Shown: positions 1 to 7,907 of the stretch, one piece after another
Layout of the letters: the number at the start of each line of letters is the position of its first letter
How positions within the stretch are numbered: the stretch's first letter is position 1
NCBI RefSeq assembly: GCF_049446155.1
Contig: NZ_JBMSEE010000002.1
Location: forward strand, 1-64,000
DNA length: 64,000 nt
Direction: 5' to 3'
From: Rivibacter sp049446155
GTDB taxonomy: Bacteria > Pseudomonadota > Gammaproteobacteria > Burkholderiales > Burkholderiaceae_C
The notes under the pieces: generated by a model
Told to the model about the DNA's origin: nothing
The model's database searches: none
Seen by the model: only the letters and a program-made list of their open reading frames with translations
Made by a program: the position numbers and the translations under genes

Positions 1-230
1 TCGACGCGTCTGTTCGAGCGCAGCGCCCGCAGGGCGCGTAGCGAGTTACGCGGCGCGCCCGCTTCGCGAGCACCGCAGGGCACCCGGCGCAGCCGGGCGC
101 CTGAGCGGGGGTCGCCTTTCTTTTGCCTACTTTTCTTTGGTGAAGCAAAGAAAAGTAGGTGCGCCGCCGGGCGCACATCCCGGCTCTGCCCCGCAGGGGC
201 AGCTTCAGCCCCCCGCAGGGGCGGCAACCC
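1..230. repeat. Interspersed GC-rich repeat-like intergenic block
   Basis: This gene-free stretch precedes the formate dehydrogenase gene. It is made of short GC-rich inverted and direct repeats, such as two CCCCGCAGGGGC-like units at 189-200 and 211-222, around an AT-richer hairpin at 126-159. Blocks of this type, with CTACTTTTCTTTG and its inverse in the middle, recur in Burkholderiales genomes as far as I remember. One frame is open throughout, but it has no recognisable protein character. I see no convincing promoter. It may end an upstream gene that lies outside the window. Confidence 0.5.
126..159. terminator. Perfect 14-bp stem-loop, possible bidirectional terminator
   Basis: CCTACTTTTCTTTG (126-139) pairs perfectly with CAAAGAAAAGTAGG (146-159) around a six-base loop GTGAAG. 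The AT content stands out in this GC-rich sequence. There is no long T tract on either side (TTTT at 121-124 serves the minus direction), so termination is an inference. It could also be a structured repeat element. Confidence 0.45.
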
Positions 231-261
231 GACGACGCGCCGCCATGACGACGGAACAGCC

Positions 262-3111
262 ATGAACGCCCCCACCGACCTCTCCACCGTCGAGTTCACC
301 CTTGACGGCCAGTCCGTCAAAGCTCCCACCGGCGCCACGATCTGGACCGTGGCCCTCGAACACGGCATCGAGATCCCCCACCTGTGCCACAAGCCCGGCC
401 TGCGCCCCGACGGCAACTGCCGCGCCTGCATGGTCGAGGTCAAGGGCGAGCGCACGCTGGCGGCGTCGTGCTGCCGCACGGTGAGTGCCGGCATGCAGGT
501 CGAGACGCAAAGCGATCGCGCGAAGAAGTCGCGCGCGCTGGTGCTCGAGCTGCTGATGAGCGACGCCGGCGCCGCGAGCGAGGGCTACACCAAGACATCC
601 GAACTCACGCATTGGGCGCACGAGTGCGGCGTCGAGTCGGTGCGCTTCCCGCAGCGCGAAGCCGACTACGCCGCGCCCGACCTCACGCATCCGGCGATTG
701 CCGTCAAGCTCGACGCCTGCATCCAGTGCACGCGCTGCCTGCGCGCCTGCCGCGAGGAGCAGGGCAATGATGTGATCGGCCTGGCCCTGCGCGGCTCGCA
801 CGCGAAGATCGTCTTCGATGCCGACGCCACGCTCGGCGCCTCGAGCTGCGTGGCCTGCGGCGAGTGCGTGCAGGCCTGCCCGACCGGCGCGCTGATGCCG
901 GCGCGCGATGCGGGGCTCGCGCAGATCACCAAGTCGGTCGACTCGGTGTGTCCGTATTGCGGCGTCGGCTGCCAGCTCACCTGGCATGTCGGTCCCGACG
1001 CGAAGGGCGAGGAGGTGATCCAGTTCGTCACCGGCCGCGACGGCCCGGCCAACCACGGACGCCTGTGCGTCAAGGGTCGCTACGGCTTCGACTACGTGCG
1101 CAACCCCAAGCGCCTGACGACGCCGCTGATCCGCCGTGAGGGGGCCAAGAAGGACCCCGCCGACATCGAGCGCGTCAAGCGCGGCGAGCTCGCGCTCGAC
1201 GCGTTGTTCCGCCCCGCCCGCTGGGACGAGGCGCTCGACCTCGCGGCCTCGGGCCTCAAGCGCCTGCGCGACGACGCGGTGGCCAAGGGCCTGCGCGGCA
1301 ACGACATCCCGCTCGCCGGCTTCGGCTCGGCCAAGGGCAGCAACGAGGAGGCCTATCTCTTCCAGAAGCTGGTGCGGCAGGGCTTCGAGACGAACAACGT
1401 CGACCACTGCACACGGCTGTGCCATGCGAGCTCGGTCGCCGCGCTGCTGGAGGGCATCGGCTCGGGCGCGGTCAGCAACCCGGTGGCCGATGTCGCGCAG
1501 GCCGAGTTCATCTTCCTGATCGGCGCGAACCCGGTGGTCAACCATCCGGTCGCGGCCACCTGGATCAAGAACGCGGTCGACCGCGGCGCGACGCTGTGCA
1601 TCGCCGATCCGCGCAGCAACGCGCTGGCGCGCCGCGCGAAGTGGCACCTCGCGTTCCGGCCCGACACCGATGTTGCGCTGCTCAACGCGATGCTGCACGT
1701 GATCATCGGCGAGGGCCTGGTCGACGAGGACTTCGTCGCCGCGCGCGTCAACGGCTACGAGCAGCTCAAGGCCTCGGTGGCCGAGGCCACGCCCGAGCGC
1801 ATGAGCGAGATCTGCGGCATCGACCCGGACACGCTGCGCGCCGTGGCGCGGGCGTATGCGACCAGCCGCGCCTCGATGATCCTGTGGGGCATGGGCATCA
1901 GCCAGCACGTGCACGGCACCGACAACGCGCGCGGCCTGATCGCGCTGGCCATGGTGACCGGCCAGATCGCGCGCCCGGGCACCGGCTTGCACCCGCTGCG
2001 CGGCCAGAACAACGTTCAAGGCGCGAGCGACGCGGGCCTGATCCCGATGATGCTGCCCAACTACCAGCGCGTGGCCGAAACCTCGGTGCGCGCGCGCTTC
2101 GAGCAGCTGTGGGGCACGCCGTTGGCCAATCACCTCGACGCGACGCCGGGGCTCACGGTCGTCGAGATCATGCATGCGGCCAGCGAGGGCCGCATCCGCG
2201 GCATGTACGTCGAGGGCGAGAACCCCGCGATGAGCGATCCGGACCTCACCCATGCGCGCGCTGCGCTGGCGAGCCTGGAACACCTGGTCGTGCAGGACAT
2301 CTTCGCGACCGAGACCGCGATCCTGGCCGACGTGATCCTGCCGGCCTCGGCTCATGCCGAGAAGTGGGGCAGCTACACCAATACCGACCGCCTGATCCAG
2401 GTCGGCCGTCCCGCGCTCGCGCCGCCGGGCGACGCGCGCCAGGACCTGTGGGCGATCGAGCAGATCGCGCGCCGCCTCGACCTGCCGTGGAACTACTGGC
2501 ACGCCAGCGACGGCGACGGCCGCCTCGGCGCCGAGGCGCCGGTCGCGCGCGTGTATGAAGAGATGCGCGCCGGCATGAGCCCGCTGGCGGGCGTGCCGTG
2601 GTCGCGACTCGCGCGCGAGGAGGCGGTGGTCACGCCGGCCGCGCGCGAGGACGCGCCGGGCGAGGCGGTGGTCTTCATCGACCGCTTCCCGACCGCCGAC
2701 GGCCGCGCCAACCTCGTGCCCACGCGTTTCGTGCCGGGTCCCGAGACGCGCGACGCGGAGTACCCCTTCGTGCTCACCACGGGCCGCGTGCTCGAGCACT
2801 GGCACACCGGCGCGATGACGCGCCACGCCAGCATGCTCGAGGCGATCGCGCCGTCGCCGCTGGTCTCGATGCATCCCGACGATGCGCAGGCGCTGGGCAT
2901 CTCCAACGGTGCGGGGATCGAGCTGGTCACGCGCCACGGCAGCGTGCGCGGCGTCGCGAGCCTGAGCCCGGAGGTACAGCGCAGCCAGGTCTTCATGGCC
3001 TTCGCGTACTGGGAGGCGGCGGCCAACCGGCTGACCGGCGACGCGATCGATCCGTTCGGCAAGATCCCGGGCTTCAAGGTCACGGCGGTGCGGGTGCGCG
3101 CCGTCGCCTGA
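262..3111 (+). CDS. fdhF: Formate dehydrogenase, molybdenum catalytic (alpha) subunit, FdsA-like
   Basis: This subunit oxidises formate to CO2 at a Mo-bis-MGD centre and passes electrons through a chain of Fe-S clusters. The 949-residue protein begins with a 2Fe-2S ferredoxin domain (Cys42, 53, 56, 70). Two 4Fe-4S motifs follow (CIQCTRC from 153, CVACGEC from 196), then CPYCGVGC at 230-237 with Cys269, which opens the molybdopterin domain. The metal-ligand motif RLCH (Cys387-His388) makes it a cysteine rather than a selenocysteine enzyme. The C-terminal dinucleotide-binding domain includes LEHWHTGAMTR. This domain order is that of the soluble NAD-linked FdsA type. No fdsB, fdsG, fdsC or fdsD follows: the next gene is convergent 9 bp away. 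Partners, if any, lie upstream of the window or elsewhere. A weak GGAA precedes the ATG by five bases. Confidence 0.93.
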   Translation: MNAPTDLSTVEFTLDGQSVKAPTGATIWTVALEHGIEIPHLCHKPGLRPDGNCRACMVEVKGERTLAASCCRTVSAGMQVETQSDRAKKSRALVLELLMSDAGAASEGYTKTSELTHWAHECGVESVRFPQREADYAAPDLTHPAIAVKLDACIQCTRCLRACREEQGNDVIGLALRGSHAKIVFDADATLGASSCVACGECVQACPTGALMPARDAGLAQITKSVDSVCPYCGVGCQLTWHVGPDAKGEEVIQFVTGRDGPANHGRLCVKGRYGFDYVRNPKRLTTPLIRREGAKKDPADIERVKRGELALDALFRPARWDEALDLAASGLKRLRDDAVAKGLRGNDIPLAGFGSAKGSNEEAYLFQKLVRQGFETNNVDHCTRLCHASSVAALLEGIGSGAVSNPVADVAQAEFIFLIGANPVVNHPVAATWIKNAVDRGATLCIADPRSNALARRAKWHLAFRPDTDVALLNAMLHVIIGEGLVDEDFVAARVNGYEQLKASVAEATPERMSEICGIDPDTLRAVARAYATSRASMILWGMGISQHVHGTDNARGLIALAMVTGQIARPGTGLHPLRGQNNVQGASDAGLIPMMLPNYQRVAETSVRARFEQLWGTPLANHLDATPGLTVVEIMHAASEGRIRGMYVEGENPAMSDPDLTHARAALASLEHLVVQDIFATETAILADVILPASAHAEKWGSYTNTDRLIQVGRPALAPPGDARQDLWAIEQIARRLDLPWNYWHASDGDGRLGAEAPVARVYEEMRAGMSPLAGVPWSRLAREEAVVTPAAREDAPGEAVVFIDRFPTADGRANLVPTRFVPGPETRDAEYPFVLTTGRVLEHWHTGAMTRHASMLEAIAPSPLVSMHPDDAQALGISNGAGIELVTRHGSVRGVASLSPEVQRSQVFMAFAYWEAAANRLTGDAIDPFGKIPGFKVTAVRVRAVA

Positions 3112-3120
3112 TCGGGTTCG

Positions 3121-3921
3121 CTACTTCGCCGGCGGCGCGAGCAGGAAGGGCGCCGGCGCCTCGGCCGCGGCCGGCAGCGCCGGCGCGCTCTCGTCCTTCA
3201 GCCCGACGCCGGTGAGCCGGCGCGAGCGCGCTTCGCGCAGCAGCCACGCCAGCCGATCGGCCGCCGCGGCGATCGGCTGGCCTTCGGGGCGCACGTTGGA
3301 GATGCAGTTGCGCTGCGCGTCGACGCAGCCGGGCCGCGGCGACCACGTGATGTAGATGCCCATGCTGTCGGGTGAGCTGAGCCCGGGGCGCTCGCCGATC
3401 AGCACGACCACGAGGTCGGCGCGCAGCGCCTCGCCGATCGCGTCGCCGATCGCAACGCGGCCCTGACGCACCAGCGCCACCGGCGCCCAGCGCCAATCGG
3501 CCCCGAGCACGCCGCGCAGCGCGGCGACGAAGGGCACGGCATGGCGCTCGATCGCCAGCGCCGAGAGGCCGTCGGCGACGACGAGCGCGAGATCGGCGCG
3601 CTCGTGGCCGGCGCTGCCGGCCAGGCGCTGCAACGAGGCCTCGTCGAGGCGGCGGCCAAGGTCCGGGCGCTGCAGATAGATGTGGCGATCGGCCGCGGCG
3701 CTGTGCAGCGACAGCGTGGCCAGGCCCAGGTCGCGCAGACGCTGCTCGACCGCGGCGTGGTCGAACGGCCGGTGCACGGCGTCGCGCGCCTGCGCGTGGG
3801 CGAGCTGGAAGTCCAGCTGAGGCACGGTCGGCTGGCTGATGCCGCTGCGCCCGAGCGCGATGCGCGCCGGCGTGTGCCGGCGCAGCAGGCTCCAGGGATT
3901 GGGCGTGACGGCCTTGCCCAT
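3121..3921 (-). CDS. eutC: Ethanolamine ammonia-lyase small subunit
   Basis: EutC is the small subunit of the adenosylcobalamin-dependent lyase that splits ethanolamine into acetaldehyde and ammonia. The 266-residue frame carries family sequence such as DLVVVLIGERPGLSSPDSMG and the region CVDAQRNCISNVRPEG near the C-terminus, including the paired Cys. The start ATG overlaps the eutB stop by one base (TGATG), so translation is probably coupled. A larger in-frame reading upstream lies inside eutB and is not real. The length is close to that of other proteobacterial EutC. It is the last gene of the eat-eutB-eutC unit. Confidence 0.95.
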   Translation of the reverse strand: MGKAVTPNPWSLLRRHTPARIALGRSGISQPTVPQLDFQLAHAQARDAVHRPFDHAAVEQRLRDLGLATLSLHSAAADRHIYLQRPDLGRRLDEASLQRLAGSAGHERADLALVVADGLSALAIERHAVPFVAALRGVLGADWRWAPVALVRQGRVAIGDAIGEALRADLVVVLIGERPGLSSPDSMGIYITWSPRPGCVDAQRNCISNVRPEGQPIAAAADRLAWLLREARSRRLTGVGLKDESAPALPAAAEAPAPFLLAPPAK

Positions 3922-5324
3922 CACCGCGACGGCAGCAGCCGCTCGAACGCGGGCGGCAGCGCGGCCGCCAGCCGGTCCGGCGCGCCGGGCTGCGTGATGC
4001 GCATCGCCTCGAGCCAGCGCTCGAACTCCGGCGCGGGCTTGAGGCCCAGCACGCGGCGCGCATAGAGCGCGTCGTGGAACGAGGTGGTCTGGTAGTTCAG
4101 CATCACGTCGTCGGAGCCGGGGATGCCCATGATGAAGCTGCAGCCGGCCACGCCCAGCAGCGTCAGCAGCACGTCCATGTCGTTCTGGTCGGCCTCGGCG
4201 TGGTTGGTGTAGCAGATGTCGCAGCCCATCGGCAGGCCCAGCAGCTTGGCGCAGAAGTGGTCCTCGAGCCCGGCGCGGATGATCTGCTTGCCGTCGTAGA
4301 GGTACTCGGGGCCGATGAAGCCGACCACGCTGTTGACCAGCAGCGGCTCGAAACGGCGCGCCACCGCGTAGGCGCGCGCCTCGATGGTCTGCTGGTCGCA
4401 GCCGTGATGGGCCTGCGCCGACAGCGCGCTGCCCTGGCCGGTCTCGAAGTACATGACGTTGCGCCCGCGCTGGCCATCGTCGAACAGCGCGCCGCGCGCC
4501 AGCGACAGCGCCGCCGACTGCGCCTCGGCGAGCAGCGCGAGGTCGATGCCGAAACTGCGGTTGGTCGCTTCGGTGCCGCCGATCGACTGGAACACCAGGT
4601 CCACCGGCGCGCCGCGCTCGATGCACTGCAAGGTGTTGCTGACGTGGGTCAGCACGCAGCTTTGCGTCGGGATGTCGTAGCGCTGGATCACCGCGTCGAG
4701 CATCTGCAAGAGCCGCGTCACCTGGGCCACGTTGTCGGTCGCCGGGTTGATGCCGATCACCGCGTCGCCGCTGCCGTAGAGCAGGCCGTCGAGCACGCTC
4801 GCGGCGATGCCGGCGGCGTCGTCGGTCGGGTGGTTGGGCTGCAGCCGCGTCGACAGGCGACCGGGCAGGCCGATGGTGTCGCGAAAGCGCGTTTGCACGC
4901 GGCACTTGCGCGCGACCACGATCAGGTCCTGGTTGCGCATGATCTTGCTGACCGCGGCCGCCATCTCCGGCATCAGGCCGGGCGCCAGGGCGGCGAGCGT
5001 CGCGCCGTCGACCTCGTCGGACAGCAGCCAGTCGCGCCAGTCGCCGACCGTGAGCTGCGCGATCGGCGCGAAGGCCTGCGCGTCGTGGCCGTCGACGATC
5101 AGCCGCGTGACCTCGTCGTCCTCGTAGGGCACCACCGACTCGTTCAGAAAGTGCTTGAGCGGCAGCGCCGCCAGCGCCATCTGCGCCGCGGCGCGCTCCT
5201 CGGCGCTGCGCGCCGCGACGCCGGCCAGCTCGTCGCCCGAGCGCGCCGGCGAGGCGCGCGCCATCAGCGTGCGCAGGTCCTCGAAGGCGTAGCGCCGCGC
5301 ACCGACTGCGTGTGCGAATGCCAT
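3921..5324 (-). CDS. eutB: Ethanolamine ammonia-lyase large subunit
   Basis: EutB is the catalytic TIM-barrel subunit of ethanolamine ammonia-lyase (467 residues, full length). Recognisable stretches are LNESVVPYEDDEVTRLI, GDAVIGINPATDN, QSIGGTEATNRSFGID, YFETGQGSALSA and GLPMGCDICYTNHAEADQND. These include the substrate- and cobalamin-binding segments. It starts 7 bp after the permease stop and overlaps eutC by one base, forming one transcription unit. No reactivase (eutA), shell or acetaldehyde dehydrogenase genes are next to it. Acetaldehyde must be handled by enzymes encoded elsewhere, and the cofactor must be made or imported. Confidence 0.97.
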   Translation of the reverse strand: MAFAHAVGARRYAFEDLRTLMARASPARSGDELAGVAARSAEERAAAQMALAALPLKHFLNESVVPYEDDEVTRLIVDGHDAQAFAPIAQLTVGDWRDWLLSDEVDGATLAALAPGLMPEMAAAVSKIMRNQDLIVVARKCRVQTRFRDTIGLPGRLSTRLQPNHPTDDAAGIAASVLDGLLYGSGDAVIGINPATDNVAQVTRLLQMLDAVIQRYDIPTQSCVLTHVSNTLQCIERGAPVDLVFQSIGGTEATNRSFGIDLALLAEAQSAALSLARGALFDDGQRGRNVMYFETGQGSALSAQAHHGCDQQTIEARAYAVARRFEPLLVNSVVGFIGPEYLYDGKQIIRAGLEDHFCAKLLGLPMGCDICYTNHAEADQNDMDVLLTLLGVAGCSFIMGIPGSDDVMLNYQTTSFHDALYARRVLGLKPAPEFERWLEAMRITQPGAPDRLAAALPPAFERLLPSR

Positions 5325-5331
5325 GCCCGCA

Positions 5332-6702
5332 TCATGCGCCGATGGCGGCCAGCACGCGCGCGCGGCGCTTGTGGGTGAGCAGGAAGTAGCCGTAGCCGAG
5401 CGCGCCGAGCGCGACGAAGAGCAGCGCGATCAGCGGGTTGTAGTAGGCCATCGTGCCCAGGCACACGAGCGCCGCCAGCAGCGCGAAGCCGGGGAACCAC
5501 GGGTAGAGCGGCGCGAGGAAGGGCCGCGCCAGCGCGGGCTCGGCGCGGCGCAGCTTGAACAGGCTCGCCATGCTGACGATGTACATCACGATCGCGCCGA
5601 ACACGCTCATCGTCACGATGTTGGCCGTCAGCGTCTGGCCGCCGAACGAGATCCACTCATCGCTGAAGATCGCCAGCAGGCCGACGACGCCGCCGGCGAT
5701 CACCGCGATGTGCGGCGTGTGAAAGCGCGGGTGGACGCGGCCGAGCAGTTCGGGCAGGTAGCCCGCGCGCGACAGTGCGAAGATCTGCCGCGAGTAGCCG
5801 AGGATGATGCCGTGGAAGGACGCGATCAGCCCGAACAGGCCCAGCCACACCAGCATGTGCAGCCAGCCGCTCGAGTCGCCCACGATCATGCGCATGGCCT
5901 GCGGCAGCGGGTCGTTGATGTTGGCGAGCTTGGTCCAGTCGCCGGCCGCGCCGGCGAACACCATCACGCCGGCGGCCAGCACCAGCAGGGTCAGGATGCC
6001 GGCGATGTAGGCGATCGGGATCGAGCGCTTCGGATCCTTGGCCTCCTCGGCCGCCATCGCGACGCCCTCGATCGCGAGGAAGAACCAGATCGCGAACGGG
6101 ATCGCCGCGAACATGCCGGGAATGGCCGCCAGGCTGAACGTGTCCTGCCCCGACCAGCCGCCCTTGGCGAAGTTCGCCAGCGAGAAGCCCGGCGAGACCA
6201 CGCCCATGAACACCAGCAGCTCGAAGATCGCGATCAGCGTGACCACCAGCTCGAAGGTCGCCGCGATCTGCACGCCCAGGATGTTGAGCGTCATGAAGAC
6301 GAGGTAGGCGCCGACCGCGGCGGTCTTCGGGTCCAGCCCGGGGAACTGCACGTTCAGGTAGGAGCCGATCGCCAGCGCGATGGCCGGCGGCGCGAACACG
6401 AATTCGATCAACGTCGCGTAGCCGGCGATGTAGCCGCCGGTCGGCCCGAAGGCGCGGCGGCCGTACTCGAACGGGCCGCCGGCGTGCGGGATCGAGGTCG
6501 TCAGCTCGGTGAAGCTGAAGATGAAGGTCGCGTACATCAGCGCGATGAACGCGGCCGTGACCAGGAAGCCCAGCGTGCCGGCGCCGGCCCAGCCGTAGCT
6601 CCAGCCGAAATACTCGCCGGAGATCACCAGGCCGACCGCGATGCCCCACAGCTGAAGCGTCGACAAAGACTTGTTCAGTCCTGGTTGCGAACCCGTACCC
6701 AT
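5332..6702 (-). CDS. eat: Ethanolamine permease (APC family)
   Basis: This cytoplasmic-membrane permease imports ethanolamine for the EutBC lyase. The 456-residue protein has about 12 hydrophobic segments. It shows the family opening LQLWGIAVGLVISGEYFGWS and the segment TTSIPHAGGPFEYGRRAFG, typical of amino acid-polyamine-organocation transporters annotated as ethanolamine permease. I chose the ATG at 6702 because GGAGG (complement of 6711-6715) lies eight bases upstream. Longer frames run into the promoter region. It is first in the eat-eutB-eutC operon and divergent from eutR 102 bp away. Confidence 0.93.
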   Translation of the reverse strand: MGTGSQPGLNKSLSTLQLWGIAVGLVISGEYFGWSYGWAGAGTLGFLVTAAFIALMYATFIFSFTELTTSIPHAGGPFEYGRRAFGPTGGYIAGYATLIEFVFAPPAIALAIGSYLNVQFPGLDPKTAAVGAYLVFMTLNILGVQIAATFELVVTLIAIFELLVFMGVVSPGFSLANFAKGGWSGQDTFSLAAIPGMFAAIPFAIWFFLAIEGVAMAAEEAKDPKRSIPIAYIAGILTLLVLAAGVMVFAGAAGDWTKLANINDPLPQAMRMIVGDSSGWLHMLVWLGLFGLIASFHGIILGYSRQIFALSRAGYLPELLGRVHPRFHTPHIAVIAGGVVGLLAIFSDEWISFGGQTLTANIVTMSVFGAIVMYIVSMASLFKLRRAEPALARPFLAPLYPWFPGFALLAALVCLGTMAYYNPLIALLFVALGALGYGYFLLTHKRRARVLAAIGA

Positions 6703-6804
6703 GCGCGATCCCTCCGGACGATGTGCCGCGTTCCGCGCCGCCGATGGCGCGGTCTTTGCATCAGCGTAGGCAGGCCCCGCGGGGAGCGTTAGCGGAATTC
6801 GGCA
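6703..6804. promoter_or_regulatory. Divergent eat/eutR control region
   Basis: These 102 bases separate the permease operon from the regulator gene and must hold both promoters and any EutR site. The only feature I can place firmly is the permease Shine-Dalgarno GGAGG (complement of 6711-6715). The eutR ATG has only a weak GGA upstream. I see no clear -35/-10 pair. Confidence 0.5.
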
Positions 6805-7788
6805 ATGTTGGTGGTCGGCTCGGAAGGCACGGATGCAGTGCCGCGCGCACCGTTGGAGCGCGCGGCCTGGCAGGTGCGCTCGCGGCTTTCGGCCGACGTC
6901 GACGAGCACGCCGCCCACCTGAGCGGCTGGCGTCAGTCCTACGACCAGCTCGGCAGCGGCCGCTTCAGCGGCCGGCTCGACGAGGCGGTGGGCGAGGGCG
7001 TGCAGCTGTTTCGCGAGCGCACCAGCCGCCAGCTGCGCCAGCGCTGCGAGGTCTGGCGCGACGCGATCTGGTGCGGCATCACCCTCGCCGACGACGGCTC
7101 GCGCCTCGACGGCCGCCAGGTCGGCGCCGGCGCGGTGATGGCCAGCGGCAGCGATGGCGGCTTCGAGCTGGTGAGCCCGGCGGGGCACGACATCGTCGGC
7201 TTCGTCGTCGCGCGCGAGGCGCTGGCCGCGCATGCGCCCGAACTGGCGTGGCCGCGCGAAGCGGCGGCGGCCTGGTGGCCGATCGATCCGGCCCGCCGCC
7301 AGCGCGCGCTGGCGCACGCGCGCGCCATCCTGGCGCTGGCCGCGGCCGGCGCCGACGCCGAGCTGCGCGGCGCGATGCTCGAGGTCGTCGCCGGCCTGCT
7401 CGATGCGCGCGTGCCGCGGCGGCGCGAACGCGGCAACGCCAGTGCGAGGCGGCGCCTGGTGGCGCAAGTGCACGAGCGCCTGGAGGCCGCGCCCGAGCGC
7501 GTGCCCAGCGTGCCCGAGCTGTGCGAGGCCCTGCACGTGAGCCGGCGCACCCTGCAGTACGCCTTCGAGGACGAGGTGGGCCTCGGGCCCCTGGCCTACC
7601 TGCGCAGCGTGCGGCTCAACGGCGTGCGCCGGCTGCTGCGCGCCGCGGCGCCAGGCATGACGGTCCAGCGCGCGGCGGCCCAGTGGGGCTTCTGGAACCT
7701 GAGCGCCTTTGCGCTCGACTACCGGCGCCAGTTCGGCGAGCGGGCCTCGCAGACCCTGGCGCGCGCGGGCGCTTCGATCGGCCGATAA
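6805..7788 (+). CDS. eutR: Ethanolamine operon transcriptional activator, AraC family
   Basis: This is a 327-residue AraC/XylS regulator. In enterics, EutR activates eut genes in response to ethanolamine plus adenosylcobalamin. The N-terminal part resembles EutR closely from memory: WRQSYDQLGSGRFSGRL, GVQLFRERTSRQLRQ and a SPAGHDIVGFVV segment. The C-terminal third holds the double helix-turn-helix (LCEALHVSRRTLQYAFEDEV and AAQWGFWNLSAFALDYRRQF). It is divergent from the permease gene, which fits direct control of that operon. It ends in a short CCCC-GCGC-GGGG dyad followed by TTT (7793-7807), a weak terminator candidate. Confidence 0.92.
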   Translation: MLVVGSEGTDAVPRAPLERAAWQVRSRLSADVDEHAAHLSGWRQSYDQLGSGRFSGRLDEAVGEGVQLFRERTSRQLRQRCEVWRDAIWCGITLADDGSRLDGRQVGAGAVMASGSDGGFELVSPAGHDIVGFVVAREALAAHAPELAWPREAAAAWWPIDPARRQRALAHARAILALAAAGADAELRGAMLEVVAGLLDARVPRRRERGNASARRRLVAQVHERLEAAPERVPSVPELCEALHVSRRTLQYAFEDEVGLGPLAYLRSVRLNGVRRLLRAAAPGMTVQRAAAQWGFWNLSAFALDYRRQFGERASQTLARAGASIGR

Positions 7789-7814
7789 GCGGCCCCGCGC
7801 GGGGTTTCATCGGC

Positions 7815-7842
7815 TCAAGCCCGTCGCGCTTGCGGCCGATAG
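7815..7842 (+). promoter_or_regulatory. Candidate FliA (sigma-28) promoter of the chemoreceptor
   Basis: TCAA (7815-7818) and GCCGATAG (7835-7842) match the flagellar sigma-28 consensus TAAA-N15-GCCGATAA, with a spacer of 16, one base too long. The start codon is 65 bases downstream. The match is weaker than the one before the second chemoreceptor at 52517. Confidence 0.5.
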
Positions 7843-7907
7843 TCACGTGACCGGCAGTGCCAGGGCGCGGCAGTCGTGCGCTTCGCCTGCCGGCGAGGAG
7901 ACAAAAG

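Noticed and set aside
245..265. Short frame MTTEQP overlapping the formate dehydrogenase ATG
   Set aside because: Six codons within an open but non-conserved repeat frame; no evidence that it ends a real upstream gene.
205..2937. Long minus-strand open frame opposite the formate dehydrogenase gene
   Set aside because: High GC makes antisense frames stay open. The translation is Arg/Ala/His-rich with no domain, whereas the plus strand has complete Fe-S and molybdopterin motifs.
7781..7788. Perfect GCCGATAA, a FliA -10 match, at the eutR stop codon
   Set aside because: No TAAA-like -35 lies 15 bp upstream. The TCAA/GCCGATAG pair at 7815-7842 is a better promoter candidate.
3121..7788. Ethanolamine microcompartment
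   Set aside because: No shell proteins, reactivase or aldehyde dehydrogenase genes are present around eutBC.
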